Assembly: GCA_031550405.1 (NCBI GenBank)
Contig: JAVBOP010000034.1
Coordinates: 1 to 41,948, forward strand
Length of the DNA stretch: 41,948 bases
Direction of reading: 5' to 3'
DNA from: JAVBOP01 sp031550405
GTDB taxonomy: Bacteria; Bacteroidota; Ignavibacteria; Kapaibacteriales; UBA2268
Below, piece after piece: positions 15,930-25,236 of this stretch (position 1 is its first letter; each line of letters starts with the position of its first letter). Below the pieces are notes generated by a model. That model was given only the letters and a program-made list of their open reading frames with translations, was not told the origin of the DNA and ran no database searches. A program made the translations under genes and the position numbers.

Positions 15930-17018
15930 TTAGTAAACTGGGATATTGCGCTTTTTCATAAATTCAACTAAGTCTTTTACTTTATGGGCTTCGCCACGCC
16001 TGCACAATAAAATTGCATCATCAGTATTTATCAGCACTACATCTTCAATGCCAACAATGCCAACAGGTTTGTCTTCTGAAAATATCATGCAATTTTTGCT
16101 GTCAAACGTTATGATATTTCCTGCCATGACATTGTCTTTTGCATCTTTTCGAGATATTCTGAACAGTTCATCCCAATCATTCAAGTCAGTCCAGTTAAAA
16201 GTAGATTTAACCACATATACATTGTCTGCATTTTCCAAGATGCCATAATCAAGCGAGATACGGTTAAATGTTTTATACAGTTTCCTCAATTCCTCGTCAA
16301 ATTCGTCTGTATCAATGAAATTTTTTAAGGCGTTAAATTGCTCAAAATGGTAATTCAGGTGAGTTTCAAAAGCAGTGTTTATCACACTTTTTTTAACCAC
16401 CAGAATACCGCTATTCCACACAAAATCACCAGAATCAATGAAGCGCTGGGCAGTTTTTTTATCGGGTTTTTCAGCAAAATTAATCGAATATCTGACGCCC
16501 GAATCATACAATTCCCTGTTAAAACCATAATTGTCATCGTCGAACTGTATATATCCAAATTGCACTTCAGGGCGTGTGGGCTGCACTCCAATGGTAATAA
16601 TGCCATCGAGCGTAAAAGCAGCAAGGCACGCTGTATTAAGCGAAAGGTTAAATTCGCCAATATTTTGAATATAGTGGTCAGATGGGAATATCATGAAAAT
16701 CGTATCATCAGCATATCTATCGTTCAGCAGCGACAGCGCCAAACCAACTGCTGGTGCGGTGTGCCGGGCTAAAGGCTCGCGTATTAACTGCCTGGAATCA
16801 ATATTAGGAATTTGTTCTTTAACCAGATGTTCATAATTTACATTGACAATCACCCAAATATCATTTCTGGGGATTTGCGAGCTAACCATCGCAAATGTCC
16901 GCTGGAAAAGGGTTGTATCATCAAACAGATGCACAAATTGCTTTGGATTGTTTTGTGTTGATTTGGGCCAAAACTGCAAATCGTTTCCGCCCGCTAATAT
17001 TAAAGCTACTTTTTTCAT
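15930..17018 (-). CDS. manC: Mannose-1-phosphate guanylyltransferase-like nucleotidyltransferase
   Basis: 362 residues starting at MKKVALILAGG; an ATG six codons upstream is possible. It has the ManC/RfbA sugar-nucleotidyltransferase fold with FPSDHYI, the EKPD segment, WNSGI and a terminal DWDEL region. Such enzymes make GDP-mannose from GTP and mannose-1-phosphate for surface polysaccharides. The N-terminal signature is unusual. The family reads GGxGTRxWPxS, but here it is GGNDLQFWPKS, so the conserved GTR including the catalytic arginine is replaced. PKQ after it is normal. Either activity is altered or the true substrate differs. It lies downstream of ribBA with a hairpin between them. 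Confidence 0.8.
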   Translation of the reverse strand: MKKVALILAGGNDLQFWPKSTQNNPKQFVHLFDDTTLFQRTFAMVSSQIPRNDIWVIVNVNYEHLVKEQIPNIDSRQLIREPLARHTAPAVGLALSLLNDRYADDTIFMIFPSDHYIQNIGEFNLSLNTACLAAFTLDGIITIGVQPTRPEVQFGYIQFDDDNYGFNRELYDSGVRYSINFAEKPDKKTAQRFIDSGDFVWNSGILVVKKSVINTAFETHLNYHFEQFNALKNFIDTDEFDEELRKLYKTFNRISLDYGILENADNVYVVKSTFNWTDLNDWDELFRISRKDAKDNVMAGNIITFDSKNCMIFSEDKPVGIVGIEDVVLINTDDAILLCRRGEAHKVKDLVEFMKKRNIPVY

Positions 17019-17036
17019 GGTTGGATTGAATGGCAT

Positions 17037-17079
17037 AAAGCATATTTATGAATAATTTTTCATAAATATCATGTGCTTT
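17037..17079. repeat. 20-bp AT palindrome embedded in a longer hairpin
   Basis: The core at 17046-17065 is TTATGAAT-AATT-TTTCATAA, with arms extending to 17044-17067. Outside it AAAGCA (17037-17042) pairs with TGCTTT (17074-17079). The hairpin lies just after the ribBA stop and before manC on the minus strand, so it could act as a ribBA terminator. Confidence 0.8.
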
Positions 17080-17085
17080 CTAACT

Positions 17086-18285
17086 TTATACGTTTTCTAA
17101 AATATGTCCTAATTTTGCCTTCTTGGTTTGCATATAAAAATGATTATGTTCGTTTGGCAGCAGCTCAAGCGGCACCCGCTCAACAACTTCCAAGCCATAG
17201 CTTTCAAGTCCGACACGTTTTTTAGGATTATTTGTGATAAGCCGCATCTTGTGAATACCAAGGCTTCGCAGTATCTGGGCGCCAATGCCATAGTCTCTCG
17301 GATCATCCGCAAATCCCAGTGCTATATTAGCTTCAACAGTATCATAGCCGTTATCCTGCAATTCATACGCCCGTATCTTATTGGTCAAGCCTATGCCTCT
17401 GCCTTCCTGCCGCATATATACAACCACTCCGCAGCTCTCTTTGGAAACCATACTCATAGCCGCATGCAGCTGATTGCCGCAATCGCACCGCAATGAAGCA
17501 AAAACATCGCCCGTCAGGCATTCAGAATGCACTCTCACAAGAACCGGCTCGTCAGGCTTATTAACGTCGCCTTTGACTATTGCAACATGCTCCAGCCCGT
17601 CTATTGCATTTTTGAAGGCATATATTTGAAATTCGCCATAATCCGTTGGCATTTTTGCCTTTGCAACACATTCAACCAGACTCTCCCTCGCAATACGGTA
17701 TGCTATTAAATCTTTGACTGTTATTATCTTTAAGTTGTATTCCCGTGCAAACCGCATCAGTTCAGGCATTCGTGCCATGGAACCATCTTCATTTATAATT
17801 TCGCACAATACGCCGGCTGGATTTAAGCCTGCCATTTCCATAAGATTTACCACTGCTTCGGTATGCCCTGCACGCCTCAGCACGCCTTCCTTAACCGCAA
17901 TCAATGGGAATATATGTCCGGGCTTGCCAAGCTCCTCCACTTTTGTATCGGGATTTGCAAGAGCCTGTATTGTTTTCGCCCTGTCCGCTGCTGATATGCC
18001 TGTAGTTGTGCCAATAAGGTAGTCCACTGACACTGTAAATCCTGTCTCATGCAGGGAGGTATTATTTCGCACCATCGGCTCAAGTTCAAGTTCGGCAGCC
18101 CGCTCGGCAGAAAGCGGAACGCAAATCAAGCCCTTGCCTTTTACAGTCATGAAGTTCACCATTTCAGGGGTGCAAAATTCCGCCGCACATACCAGATCTC
18201 CTTCATTTTCGCGATCCTCATCATCCATAACAACCAACATCTTGCCTGCAATTAAATCTGCAACAGCTTCATCTATAGTATTCAT
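17086..18285 (-). CDS. ribBA: Bifunctional 3,4-DHBP synthase / GTP cyclohydrolase II
   Basis: 399 residues, the standard length. The N-terminal RibB half has the metal/phosphate motif DDEDRENEGD (about 21-30) and RAGHTEA near 138. It converts ribulose-5-phosphate to 3,4-dihydroxybutanone-4-phosphate. The C-terminal RibA half has zinc cysteines in CLTGDVFASLRCDCG and the catalytic RQEGRGIGL segment, opening GTP as the first committed step of riboflavin synthesis. Both active sites look intact. No other rib genes are adjacent. Transcribed on the minus strand, divergent from ffh. Confidence 0.97.
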   Translation of the reverse strand: MNTIDEAVADLIAGKMLVVMDDEDRENEGDLVCAAEFCTPEMVNFMTVKGKGLICVPLSAERAAELELEPMVRNNTSLHETGFTVSVDYLIGTTTGISAADRAKTIQALANPDTKVEELGKPGHIFPLIAVKEGVLRRAGHTEAVVNLMEMAGLNPAGVLCEIINEDGSMARMPELMRFAREYNLKIITVKDLIAYRIARESLVECVAKAKMPTDYGEFQIYAFKNAIDGLEHVAIVKGDVNKPDEPVLVRVHSECLTGDVFASLRCDCGNQLHAAMSMVSKESCGVVVYMRQEGRGIGLTNKIRAYELQDNGYDTVEANIALGFADDPRDYGIGAQILRSLGIHKMRLITNNPKKRVGLESYGLEVVERVPLELLPNEHNHFYMQTKKAKLGHILENV

Positions 18286-18468
18286 TTTATCCGCTAAATA
18301 ACTTGATATAAGCTACAAATATAAGAAAAGATTTGCTATTAATCAGCCGTATTAGTTGGATGTGCAGCTGGAAGGATTATGGTGGCTATATGGTGCCTGC
18401 AGCCTTTTTTTGCTCTTTATTCACTTATTGCCATGTCTGAACTGGCATTATCACGTTCATACATATAT

Positions 18469-18488
18469 TTATGAATTTTATTTAATAA
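18469..18488. repeat. 20-bp AT palindrome copy
   Basis: TTATGAAT-TTTA-TTTAATAA, arms extendable to 18467-18490. In the ribBA/ffh divergent spacer, upstream of the ffh promoter. Confidence 0.8.
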
Positions 18489-18508
18489 ATCTAATTCGAT
18501 GATGCTTT

Positions 18509-18540
18509 TTTGTGCATTTATATTTTTATTTATATATTTG
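18509..18540 (+). promoter_or_regulatory. Bacteroidota-type promoter of ffh
   Basis: TTTG at 18509-18512, a 20-base spacer, then TATATTTG at 18533-18540. This fits the Bacteroidota housekeeping consensus TTTG-N19/20-TAnnTTTG. The predicted start is near 18547, about 25 bases before the ffh ATG. Confidence 0.55.
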
Positions 18541-18570
18541 TAACCCTAATTTCATAAGTAATGGTGTATA

Positions 18571-19899
18571 ATGTTTGAAAATTTACAAGAAAAATTAGAG
18601 GTTGCGCTAAAAAAATTTAGAGGGCAATCGAAAATTACCGAAGAAAATATAGATGAAGCGTTAAAAGAAATTCGCCGGGCGCTGCTTGATGCGGACGTTA
18701 GCTTTCAGGTTGTCAAGGAATTTGTTGAATCTATCAAGCAAAAGGCGATAGGCACTGAGGTCAAGGGCAAGCTGCTTCCAGACCAGCTCATTGTGAAAAT
18801 AGTTCATGACGAACTGAAGGAAATTATGGGCAACAAAAACAGTGAAATCCAGTTTGCTCCGCAGCCGCCAACTGTCATTTTGGTTGCTGGTTTGCAAGGC
18901 TCTGGAAAGACTACTTTTTGTGCTAAACTGGCAAAAAATTTACGCAAAAAAGGCAGGCAGCCGCTGCTTGTTGCTTGCGATATACACCGCCCTGCTGCGA
19001 TTCTGCAGTTAAAACAACTTGGCGAACAAATTAAAATACCCGTCTTTTCTGAAGAGAATGCAAATGCTGTGCAAATAGCTGAAAATTCGATGGCTTATGC
19101 TAAAAAATTTGCGAGAGACGTGATTATAGTCGATACCGCAGGCAGGCTGACAATTGACGAAGACATGATGAAAGAGGTGGAGAGCGTATCGAAAGCTGTA
19201 AATCCAACCGAGACGTTCTTCGTCTGCGACGCAATGATAGGACAGGATGCGGTTAATACTGCCAGAGCATTTCACGAGCTTCTTTCTCTCACGGGCGTTG
19301 TGCTGACAAAACTTGACGGCGATACTCGAGGAGGCGCTGCCTTGTCGGTTCTCAAAGTTGTGGGCAAGCCTATTAAATTTGTTGGTACGGGCGAAAAGGT
19401 TGATGATATTGAGCCGTTTCATCCCGAACGTATTGCCTCGCGCATTCTTGGCATGGGTGATATTTTAACTCTTGTTGAACGGGCAGAACGGGAAATTGAT
19501 CAGAAAAAGGCTGACGAATTAGAGGAAAAAATACGGAAAAATCAGTACACGTTTGATGATTTTCTCGACCAGATAAAAACTATCAAGAAGATGGGTTCTA
19601 TCAGAGATTTGCTGGGCATGATACCGGGCATGGATAAGTCATTGAAAAATGTGCCTATTGACAATTCTGCATTTCAAAAAGTGGAGTCCATTATATATTC
19701 CATGACAAAGCAGGAGCGTACGAATCCCAAAATAATTAATGGCTCGCGCAGGCAGCGTATTGCCCGTGGCAGCGGCAACCCTGTGCAGGAAGTTAACAAG
19801 CTGTTAAAGCAGTTTGAGGAAATGCAGAAAATTATGAAGAGCGTAACTCTCGGCAAAAAATCAAGGATATTCCAGAATTTCCAAAAAATGATGAAATAG
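18571..19899 (+). CDS. ffh: Signal recognition particle GTPase Ffh
   Basis: 442 residues. The N domain (1-90) leads into the G domain with P-loop GLQGSGKTTFCAKLA (about 107-120), DIHRPAA, DTAGRL and TKLDGDTRGGAAL. The C-terminal M domain contains the RNA-binding RRQRIARGSG helix and a methionine-containing region (FEEMQKIMKSV). Ffh with 4.5S RNA targets nascent inner-membrane proteins to FtsY and SecYEG. The methionine-rich tail is short, as is common in Bacteroidota. No rpsP or rimM follows; gcvT lies 150 bp downstream. No strong Shine-Dalgarno is visible. Confidence 0.97.
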   Translation: MFENLQEKLEVALKKFRGQSKITEENIDEALKEIRRALLDADVSFQVVKEFVESIKQKAIGTEVKGKLLPDQLIVKIVHDELKEIMGNKNSEIQFAPQPPTVILVAGLQGSGKTTFCAKLAKNLRKKGRQPLLVACDIHRPAAILQLKQLGEQIKIPVFSEENANAVQIAENSMAYAKKFARDVIIVDTAGRLTIDEDMMKEVESVSKAVNPTETFFVCDAMIGQDAVNTARAFHELLSLTGVVLTKLDGDTRGGAALSVLKVVGKPIKFVGTGEKVDDIEPFHPERIASRILGMGDILTLVERAEREIDQKKADELEEKIRKNQYTFDDFLDQIKTIKKMGSIRDLLGMIPGMDKSLKNVPIDNSAFQKVESIIYSMTKQERTNPKIINGSRRQRIARGSGNPVQEVNKLLKQFEEMQKIMKSVTLGKKSRIFQNFQKMMK

Positions 19900-20048
19900 G
19901 CTAACCGCAAAACAGCTGCGCCATAGGGAATTGCGTTGAAAAAAATTGCCGTTATAAATTTGCCATTTACTAAAGTTAGATATATTGCCTGATATTTTGT
20001 ATATTTGGTTTTTCTAATTTTTATATAATTAAATAATTGATTGATGCT

Positions 20049-21137
20049 ATGAAAATTACTCGATTTAATGCAATACACAAGGCACTTGCAGCCAAAATGG
20101 TTGAATTTGCAGGCTTTGAAATGCCAATACAGTATGCCGGCGGCATAATACACGAGCATAAGGTGGTTCGTGAGAAAGTTGGTGTTTTTGATGTTTCGCA
20201 CATGGGCGAATTTGAAGTGCGGGGCAAGGATGCTCTTAATTTCCTTCAATATCTAACACTTAATGATGCTGCTAAATTGCAGAAAGGCAATGTGCAATAT
20301 TCTGCCATGTGCTTTGAAGATGGCGGTATTGTTGACGATTTTCTCGTGTATAACATGGGAGATTACTATTTACTGGTTGTAAACGGTGCCAATATTCCAA
20401 AGGATTGGGATTGGGCAAATAAAATTGCTGCCAAATTTGATGTGCAATTGACGGATGTGTCCGATGAATACAATCTGCTTGCAGTTCAAGGTCCTAAGTC
20501 TATTGAAACAATACAGAAGCTCACTTCAACCAATCTGTCCAATATCGAATTTTACAATTTTGAATCAGGCAAAGTCGCAGGCATTGATGCCATACTTTCC
20601 CGCACAGGCTATACGGGCGAATTAGGGTTTGAACTATATTTTAAAGGCGATGAAACTGCTGCCAAAAAAATGTGGGACGCTTTGTTCGAAGCCGGCAATG
20701 AATTTGGCATAGAGCCAACAGGGCTTGGCGCAAGGGACACATTGAGGATGGAAAAGGGCTATTGCCTGTATGGCAACGACATAGACCAGACGACCAATCC
20801 AATTGAAGCGGGTTTGGGCTGGATAACCAAGTTTGACAAGGGCGCATTTGTGGCATCGGACATATTAGCCAAGATAAAGGCAGATAAGCCTTCCCGCAAT
20901 TTGGTGGGCATATTTAGCGATGCCGAAAAATTCATTCCAAGACACGGCTATAAAATATTTGCGGGCGACAAAGAAATAGGAATCGTTACAAGCGGCAATA
21001 TCTCGCCATCCCTGAACAAACCTATTGCAATAGGCTATGTGCAGGCGGAGCACAAAGCGCCGGGCACGAAAATAGAGATAGAAGCTCGAGGCAAGAAATT
21101 TCCTGCTGAAGTAACCAGAATGCCTTTCCTGAAATAG
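20049..21137 (+). CDS. gcvT: Glycine cleavage system T protein (aminomethyltransferase)
   Basis: 362 residues from ATG 20049 (MKITRFNAIHKAL); a TTG four codons earlier is less likely. It has the GcvT fold with MVEFAGFEMPIQYAGGI, FDVSHMGEFEVRG, SRTGYTGELGFELY and the GLGARDTLRMEKGYCLYG segment. GcvT transfers the aminomethyl unit to tetrahydrofolate, forming methylene-THF and ammonia. The gcvH and gcvP genes are not adjacent. A TATATTTG -10-like box lies at 20000-20007, and a strong hairpin follows the gene. Confidence 0.97.
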   Translation: MKITRFNAIHKALAAKMVEFAGFEMPIQYAGGIIHEHKVVREKVGVFDVSHMGEFEVRGKDALNFLQYLTLNDAAKLQKGNVQYSAMCFEDGGIVDDFLVYNMGDYYLLVVNGANIPKDWDWANKIAAKFDVQLTDVSDEYNLLAVQGPKSIETIQKLTSTNLSNIEFYNFESGKVAGIDAILSRTGYTGELGFELYFKGDETAAKKMWDALFEAGNEFGIEPTGLGARDTLRMEKGYCLYGNDIDQTTNPIEAGLGWITKFDKGAFVASDILAKIKADKPSRNLVGIFSDAEKFIPRHGYKIFAGDKEIGIVTSGNISPSLNKPIAIGYVQAEHKAPGTKIEIEARGKKFPAEVTRMPFLK

Positions 21138-21157
21138 AAAACCAATCATTGCAATAC

Positions 21158-21189
21158 CGGTAAAAGACACGCAAATGTGTCTTTTACCG
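21158..21189 (+). terminator. Intrinsic terminator of gcvT
   Basis: CGGTAAAAGACAC (21158-21170) pairs perfectly with GTGTCTTTTACCG (21177-21189), a 13-bp stem with a 6-nt loop. It lies 20 bp after the gcvT stop. The downstream T-tract is weak. Confidence 0.7.
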
Positions 21190-21255
21190 TGTAAATGTCT
21201 TTAGATTGTAGCATACACTAATACCGGTTCATCAATCTTTCCTGTTTGAGATGAT

Positions 21256-21275
21256 TTATGAATAAAAATTAATAA
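21256..21275. repeat. 20-bp AT palindrome copy
   Basis: TTATGAAT-AAAA-ATTAATAA in the convergent gcvT/polA spacer. One half carries the G and the other the T variant. Confidence 0.85.
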
Positions 21276-21335
21276 AACCGCATATAGTAAAGCCATGTTG
21301 ATATGCTTCCTTTCCACCACTCCACTTAAAAAAAC

Positions 21336-24146
21336 TTAGCTTTCCTGTTGGGCTTCAAGCCAGTTTTTGCCAAAGCCAATACGCACAGCTAAAGGCACAT
21401 CGCCCAATGGCATGACATAAGCCATATTCGTATTGACTATATCTGCAATAGTATCAAGCTCCTCCGCCTTTACCTCAAGCAGCAATTCGTCGTGTATCTG
21501 CGATATAATTTTTGATTGCAAATTGCGCTCCTTCATCGTGCGGTACGTATTGATCATACTCAGTTTAATTAAATCCGAAGCCGTACCCTGCACAGGCATA
21601 TTGACTGCGGCACGTTCTACTGCTGCCCGCACATGCTGGTTGCTGCTATTAATATCAGGGAAATAGCGCTTACGACCTGTAACAGTCTGTGAATATCCCG
21701 TCTGCCTTACCTCATTAACCGTATTTGCAATATAGTTTTTGATTTTAGGGAATCTGTCAAAATAGTTGTTAATGACATCCTGAGCAACATTTCGAGGCAT
21801 ATTCAGGCGCTGCGATAAGCCATAGGCACCCAAGCCATACATGATGCCGAAGTTCACAGTTTTTGCGGTATGCCGCATATCGTAACTTACTAAATTATAA
21901 GGTACATCAAACAATATTGCCGCTGTTGCGGAATGAATATCGGCATTGTTTTGAAAGGCATTTATCAAATTTTCGTCATTGCTCAAATATGCCATAATTC
22001 GCAGCTCAATTTGGGAATAATCGGCGGAAAGCAGGAAATCATCAGGGTTTTGCGGTATAATAGCCCGCCGTATTTCCTTGCCAATATTATTCTTTATGGG
22101 AATATTCTGCAAGTTTGGTTCGGACGAAGAAAGCCGCCCCGTACTGGCAACAGTCTGGTTAAAATTCGTATGTATGCGTTTTGTAGCATGATTAATCAGC
22201 TTCGGCATAGTATCAATATATGCCGTCTTTAACTTCATATATTGCCGATACTTAAGCACGCTGTCCACTATTTTATATTCTTCTGCCAGTTTGCTTAAAA
22301 CCTGAACATCGGTACTGTAACCTGTCTTCGTTTTTTTGTATGCAGGCAGCTTCAATTTGTCGAAAAGCACCTCGCCAAGCTGCTTCGGAGAATCAATATT
22401 AAACACCTCGCCACTTTCGTAATATATCGTTTTGGTCAAATCGGCAATAGTTGTGTTGAGCTGCTCCGAGATAATTTTAAATTTATCCGTATCAATATAA
22501 ATTCCCGTAACCTCCATGTCTACAAGAACTTCTATAAGCGGGAACTCTATGTTGCTGGCAAGATAAGCTGCATTGCTTTCGGCTAATTTGCCATTCATTG
22601 CATCGCATAATTGCAGAGATATGTCGGCTGTTTCGCTGTAAAAATCGGATGATTTTTCAGGAAGAATATTCATTTTGTCCTTGTTGCTGCCTTTTTCAAT
22701 GCCAGTAATGCTCGATAATGAAATAGGGGTATAGTTCAGATATTTATCTGTAATTGCCTGAAAATCATGAGAATTATCTGGATTCAAAATATAATCTGCA
22801 ACCATCGGATCAAACGTAATTGGCGAAAGATTAATGCCATACCGCTTTAAAATATATGCGTCTTTTTTTATATCATATCCACATTTCATAACCGCAGGAT
22901 TTTCAAGAACTTCCTTCAAATTGCACAAAATATGTTCGAGCAACAGGCTGTCGGTATCCTGCGCATCATTGCTTGCGAAAAGCGAGTGCTCCTGCGGCTC
23001 CGGAGCGATTGGAATATAATATGCCTCATGTTTGTTGCGCGCCAGTGCAATGCCTGTAATATTGGAACTGTTGCGGTCGGTGGAATCAGTTTCAATGCAA
23101 ATAGAAAGTATCGAACTATCGCCGATATGTGCAAGCAGCATGTCGATATTTTTCTGTGTAACTGCTATATAATTATGGGGAATAGAAGATATATTGCTTT
23201 TAGAATCATTAGATGAATTTGGCTGTAATAAATCTGCTGGCTCAGAGATTAATGAATAATTATTCATTTTTCTTTTGAGCCATTTTTCGCGCAGCTGCTT
23301 AAATCCCAATTCCGCAAACATCTTATCTAATTCGCTGAAATCAGGTTGGTTAAGCTTCAGCATCTCGAATGCGGCATTTAATTCGCTGATTTCAACATCA
23401 GTATTTATCGTAACAAGCTCTTTCGATAAAAAAGCCATTTTCTTATTCTCTATAAGTTTATTTTTTATCGCTGGCTTAGCGATTTTATCTATATTTTCAT
23501 AAATATTTTCGAGCGAACCAAATTCTTCTATAAGCGGTATTGCGCTTTTTTCACCAATGCCTTTGACGCCGGGAACATTGTCCGAGCTGTCGCCGATAAG
23601 TGCAAGATAATCAATAACTTGAGATGACAAAACGCCAAATTTGCCTTTTACATTTTCGGAAGCAATCAACTCAAATTCATTCGTATTTTTACTGCTTCTC
23701 ATTAAAAATATATTTTCCTGCAAAATTTGAAAAAAATCCTTATCCGCAGTATAACAATATACTTGCACGTTATTTACCGCATTTTTTTTCGCCAAAGTGC
23801 CAATAATATCGTCCGCTTCAAAGCCTGCTTTTTCAATCCTCCTCAAGCCGATCAAGTCGAGAAATCTCTTTATATGCGGCATTTGCAACGCCAAGTCTTC
23901 GGGGAATTTCTTACGGTTCGCTTTATACTGGTCATATATTTCATGGCGAAAAGTCGGCGCCTGACAATCAAAAACAACAGCAATATTTTCAGGTTTTTCT
24001 TTTTCCAGAAGCGAAGTTATAATATTTGCAAAACCAAAAATAGCGCCTGTTGGTTCACCTTTTTTATTGCTAAGCTGTGATTTTTCCATAGCATAGTAAG
24101 CACGAAAAACCAGCGACATTCCATCTACAAGATATAGTTTGGGCAT
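21336..24146 (-). CDS. polA: DNA polymerase I
   Basis: 936 residues, full length. The 5'-3' exonuclease domain (1-~290) has YLVDGMSLVFRAYYAM, FEADDIIGTLA and GDSSDNVPGVKGIGEKSA. The C-terminal polymerase domain has motif A LLSADYSQIELR, motif B RHTAKTVNFGIMYG and motif C SQIHDELLLEV, all intact. The central 3'-5' exonuclease domain is degenerate. The Exo I DTE appears as ETD (CIETDS), the Exo II region reads CGYDIKKD instead of an N...D pattern, and the Exo III tyrosine and first aspartate are not conserved. So it is probably a non-proofreading Pol I for repair and Okazaki-fragment processing. Confidence 0.97.
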   Translation of the reverse strand: MPKLYLVDGMSLVFRAYYAMEKSQLSNKKGEPTGAIFGFANIITSLLEKEKPENIAVVFDCQAPTFRHEIYDQYKANRKKFPEDLALQMPHIKRFLDLIGLRRIEKAGFEADDIIGTLAKKNAVNNVQVYCYTADKDFFQILQENIFLMRSSKNTNEFELIASENVKGKFGVLSSQVIDYLALIGDSSDNVPGVKGIGEKSAIPLIEEFGSLENIYENIDKIAKPAIKNKLIENKKMAFLSKELVTINTDVEISELNAAFEMLKLNQPDFSELDKMFAELGFKQLREKWLKRKMNNYSLISEPADLLQPNSSNDSKSNISSIPHNYIAVTQKNIDMLLAHIGDSSILSICIETDSTDRNSSNITGIALARNKHEAYYIPIAPEPQEHSLFASNDAQDTDSLLLEHILCNLKEVLENPAVMKCGYDIKKDAYILKRYGINLSPITFDPMVADYILNPDNSHDFQAITDKYLNYTPISLSSITGIEKGSNKDKMNILPEKSSDFYSETADISLQLCDAMNGKLAESNAAYLASNIEFPLIEVLVDMEVTGIYIDTDKFKIISEQLNTTIADLTKTIYYESGEVFNIDSPKQLGEVLFDKLKLPAYKKTKTGYSTDVQVLSKLAEEYKIVDSVLKYRQYMKLKTAYIDTMPKLINHATKRIHTNFNQTVASTGRLSSSEPNLQNIPIKNNIGKEIRRAIIPQNPDDFLLSADYSQIELRIMAYLSNDENLINAFQNNADIHSATAAILFDVPYNLVSYDMRHTAKTVNFGIMYGLGAYGLSQRLNMPRNVAQDVINNYFDRFPKIKNYIANTVNEVRQTGYSQTVTGRKRYFPDINSSNQHVRAAVERAAVNMPVQGTASDLIKLSMINTYRTMKERNLQSKIISQIHDELLLEVKAEELDTIADIVNTNMAYVMPLGDVPLAVRIGFGKNWLEAQQES
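23251..23268. repeat. Palindrome inside polA
   Basis: AATGAAT-AATT-ATTCATT, a perfect 18-bp inverted repeat related to the 20-bp family. It lies in the linker between the nuclease domains (NNYSLIS), where insertion would be tolerated. Confidence 0.4.
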
Positions 24147-24267
24147 TTTTCTCTCGTTATTATTATTCTAAAATAAACAAAAAATGTTAATTGGCATGGT
24201 TCACATTTAAAAGATTTGTATTATTTTAGCAGGATTTAAGTTAACTACATTCATTGACGCTGTAGAA

Positions 24268-24287
24268 TTATGATTTTTTATTCATAA
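24268..24287. repeat. 20-bp AT palindrome copy
   Basis: TTATGATT-TTTT-ATTCATAA, one mismatch in the arms. It overlaps the start of a TAATTTTG -10-like box (24285-24292) of the following gene. Confidence 0.8.
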
Positions 24288-24310
24288 TTTTGTACACTTA
24301 GAGAATATAT

Positions 24311-25039
24311 ATGCGATATTTAATAATAGCCTTTTTGCTGAATACAGGCGTACTTTTGGCTCAAAATCCCAATCCATCCCTGCCGCCTGCAGGCTTGCCC
24401 GACACAACAATGCTTGAGCCTGATACGCCGAATCCTGACACAATATACACCTTCATATCGCCGCGCCCGCTTTTGCTCGGCGCACGGGCGCAAGCCAAGC
24501 GGAACACTATCGGACTGGAGGTGCTGTTTTCGGGTTCTGGCTTGGGAATCGGCTGCCAAATGGAGCGAGTGTTGAATACGGATTACAAGCTGAATTGGGG
24601 AATATTTTTTTCAGGCAAAAGAGCCAGCGATGAAATTGAGTATTACGACAACTATGGCAACAGCATTATCTACAATAAAATCAACAGGTTATACGTTTTG
24701 CCACTGAATATTGGCATACAGAGGTATATAAACATAAAGGATTTGGGGAAAACCTTCCGCCCATTTGTCAATGCAATGCTCAACCCTGCTTTAATTTGGC
24801 AAATACCATATCGCTCAAGCTGGTTCAATGATCTGAAATTTTCGGAATGGCATTTTCGATTTGGCGGCGGCATCGCTGTTGGTGCGGATTTTGGCGAGAT
24901 AAATACATCTCTAATCAGCTTTAAATTAAAGTACTTATACATTCCTTACGGTAGTTCTGGCTTAGAAAGCATAAAGGATTTACCTATCAAAAATTTCGGC
25001 GGCTTTTTCCTCTCCCTCACCGCTGGCAGCTATTATTAA
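24311..25039 (+). CDS. Predicted outer-membrane beta-barrel-like protein
   Basis: 242 residues with an N-terminal signal peptide (MRYLIIAFLLNTGVLLAQ). A short Pro-rich stretch follows (NPSLPPAGLPDTTMLEPDTP). The rest is alternating, aromatic- and glycine-rich beta sequence ending in an aromatic residue (LSLTAGSYY), as in Bacteroidota outer-membrane barrels. The family is not recognised and the function is unknown. It is monocistronic and followed by a tandem-repeat patch. Its GC content looks higher than that of the flanking spacer. Confidence 0.6.
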   Translation: MRYLIIAFLLNTGVLLAQNPNPSLPPAGLPDTTMLEPDTPNPDTIYTFISPRPLLLGARAQAKRNTIGLEVLFSGSGLGIGCQMERVLNTDYKLNWGIFFSGKRASDEIEYYDNYGNSIIYNKINRLYVLPLNIGIQRYINIKDLGKTFRPFVNAMLNPALIWQIPYRSSWFNDLKFSEWHFRFGGGIAVGADFGEINTSLISFKLKYLYIPYGSSGLESIKDLPIKNFGGFFLSLTAGSYY

Positions 25040-25159
25040 ACTATAGGTTTAATAGACAAATAATAGCTGTCATTCTGAGCGGAGCGGAGAATCTGGTAAA
25101 TCCTGTCATTCTGAGCGGAGCGGAGAATCTGGTAAATCCTGTAATCTTGATTCTGTTGT

Positions 25160-25179
25160 TTATTAAAATATATTCAGAA
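25160..25179. repeat. 20-bp AT palindrome copy in a tandem unit
   Basis: TTATTAAA-ATAT-ATTCAGAA. Shares the variant right half ATTCAGAA with the copy at 25217. Confidence 0.7.
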
Positions 25180-25216
25180 AAGAATCTGGTAAATCCTGTA
25201 ATCTTGATTCTGTTAT

Positions 25217-25236
25217 TTATGAATATTTATTCAGAA
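25217..25236. repeat. 20-bp AT palindrome copy in a tandem unit
   Basis: TTATGAAT-ATTT-ATTCAGAA. Second of a duplicated pair. Confidence 0.8.
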
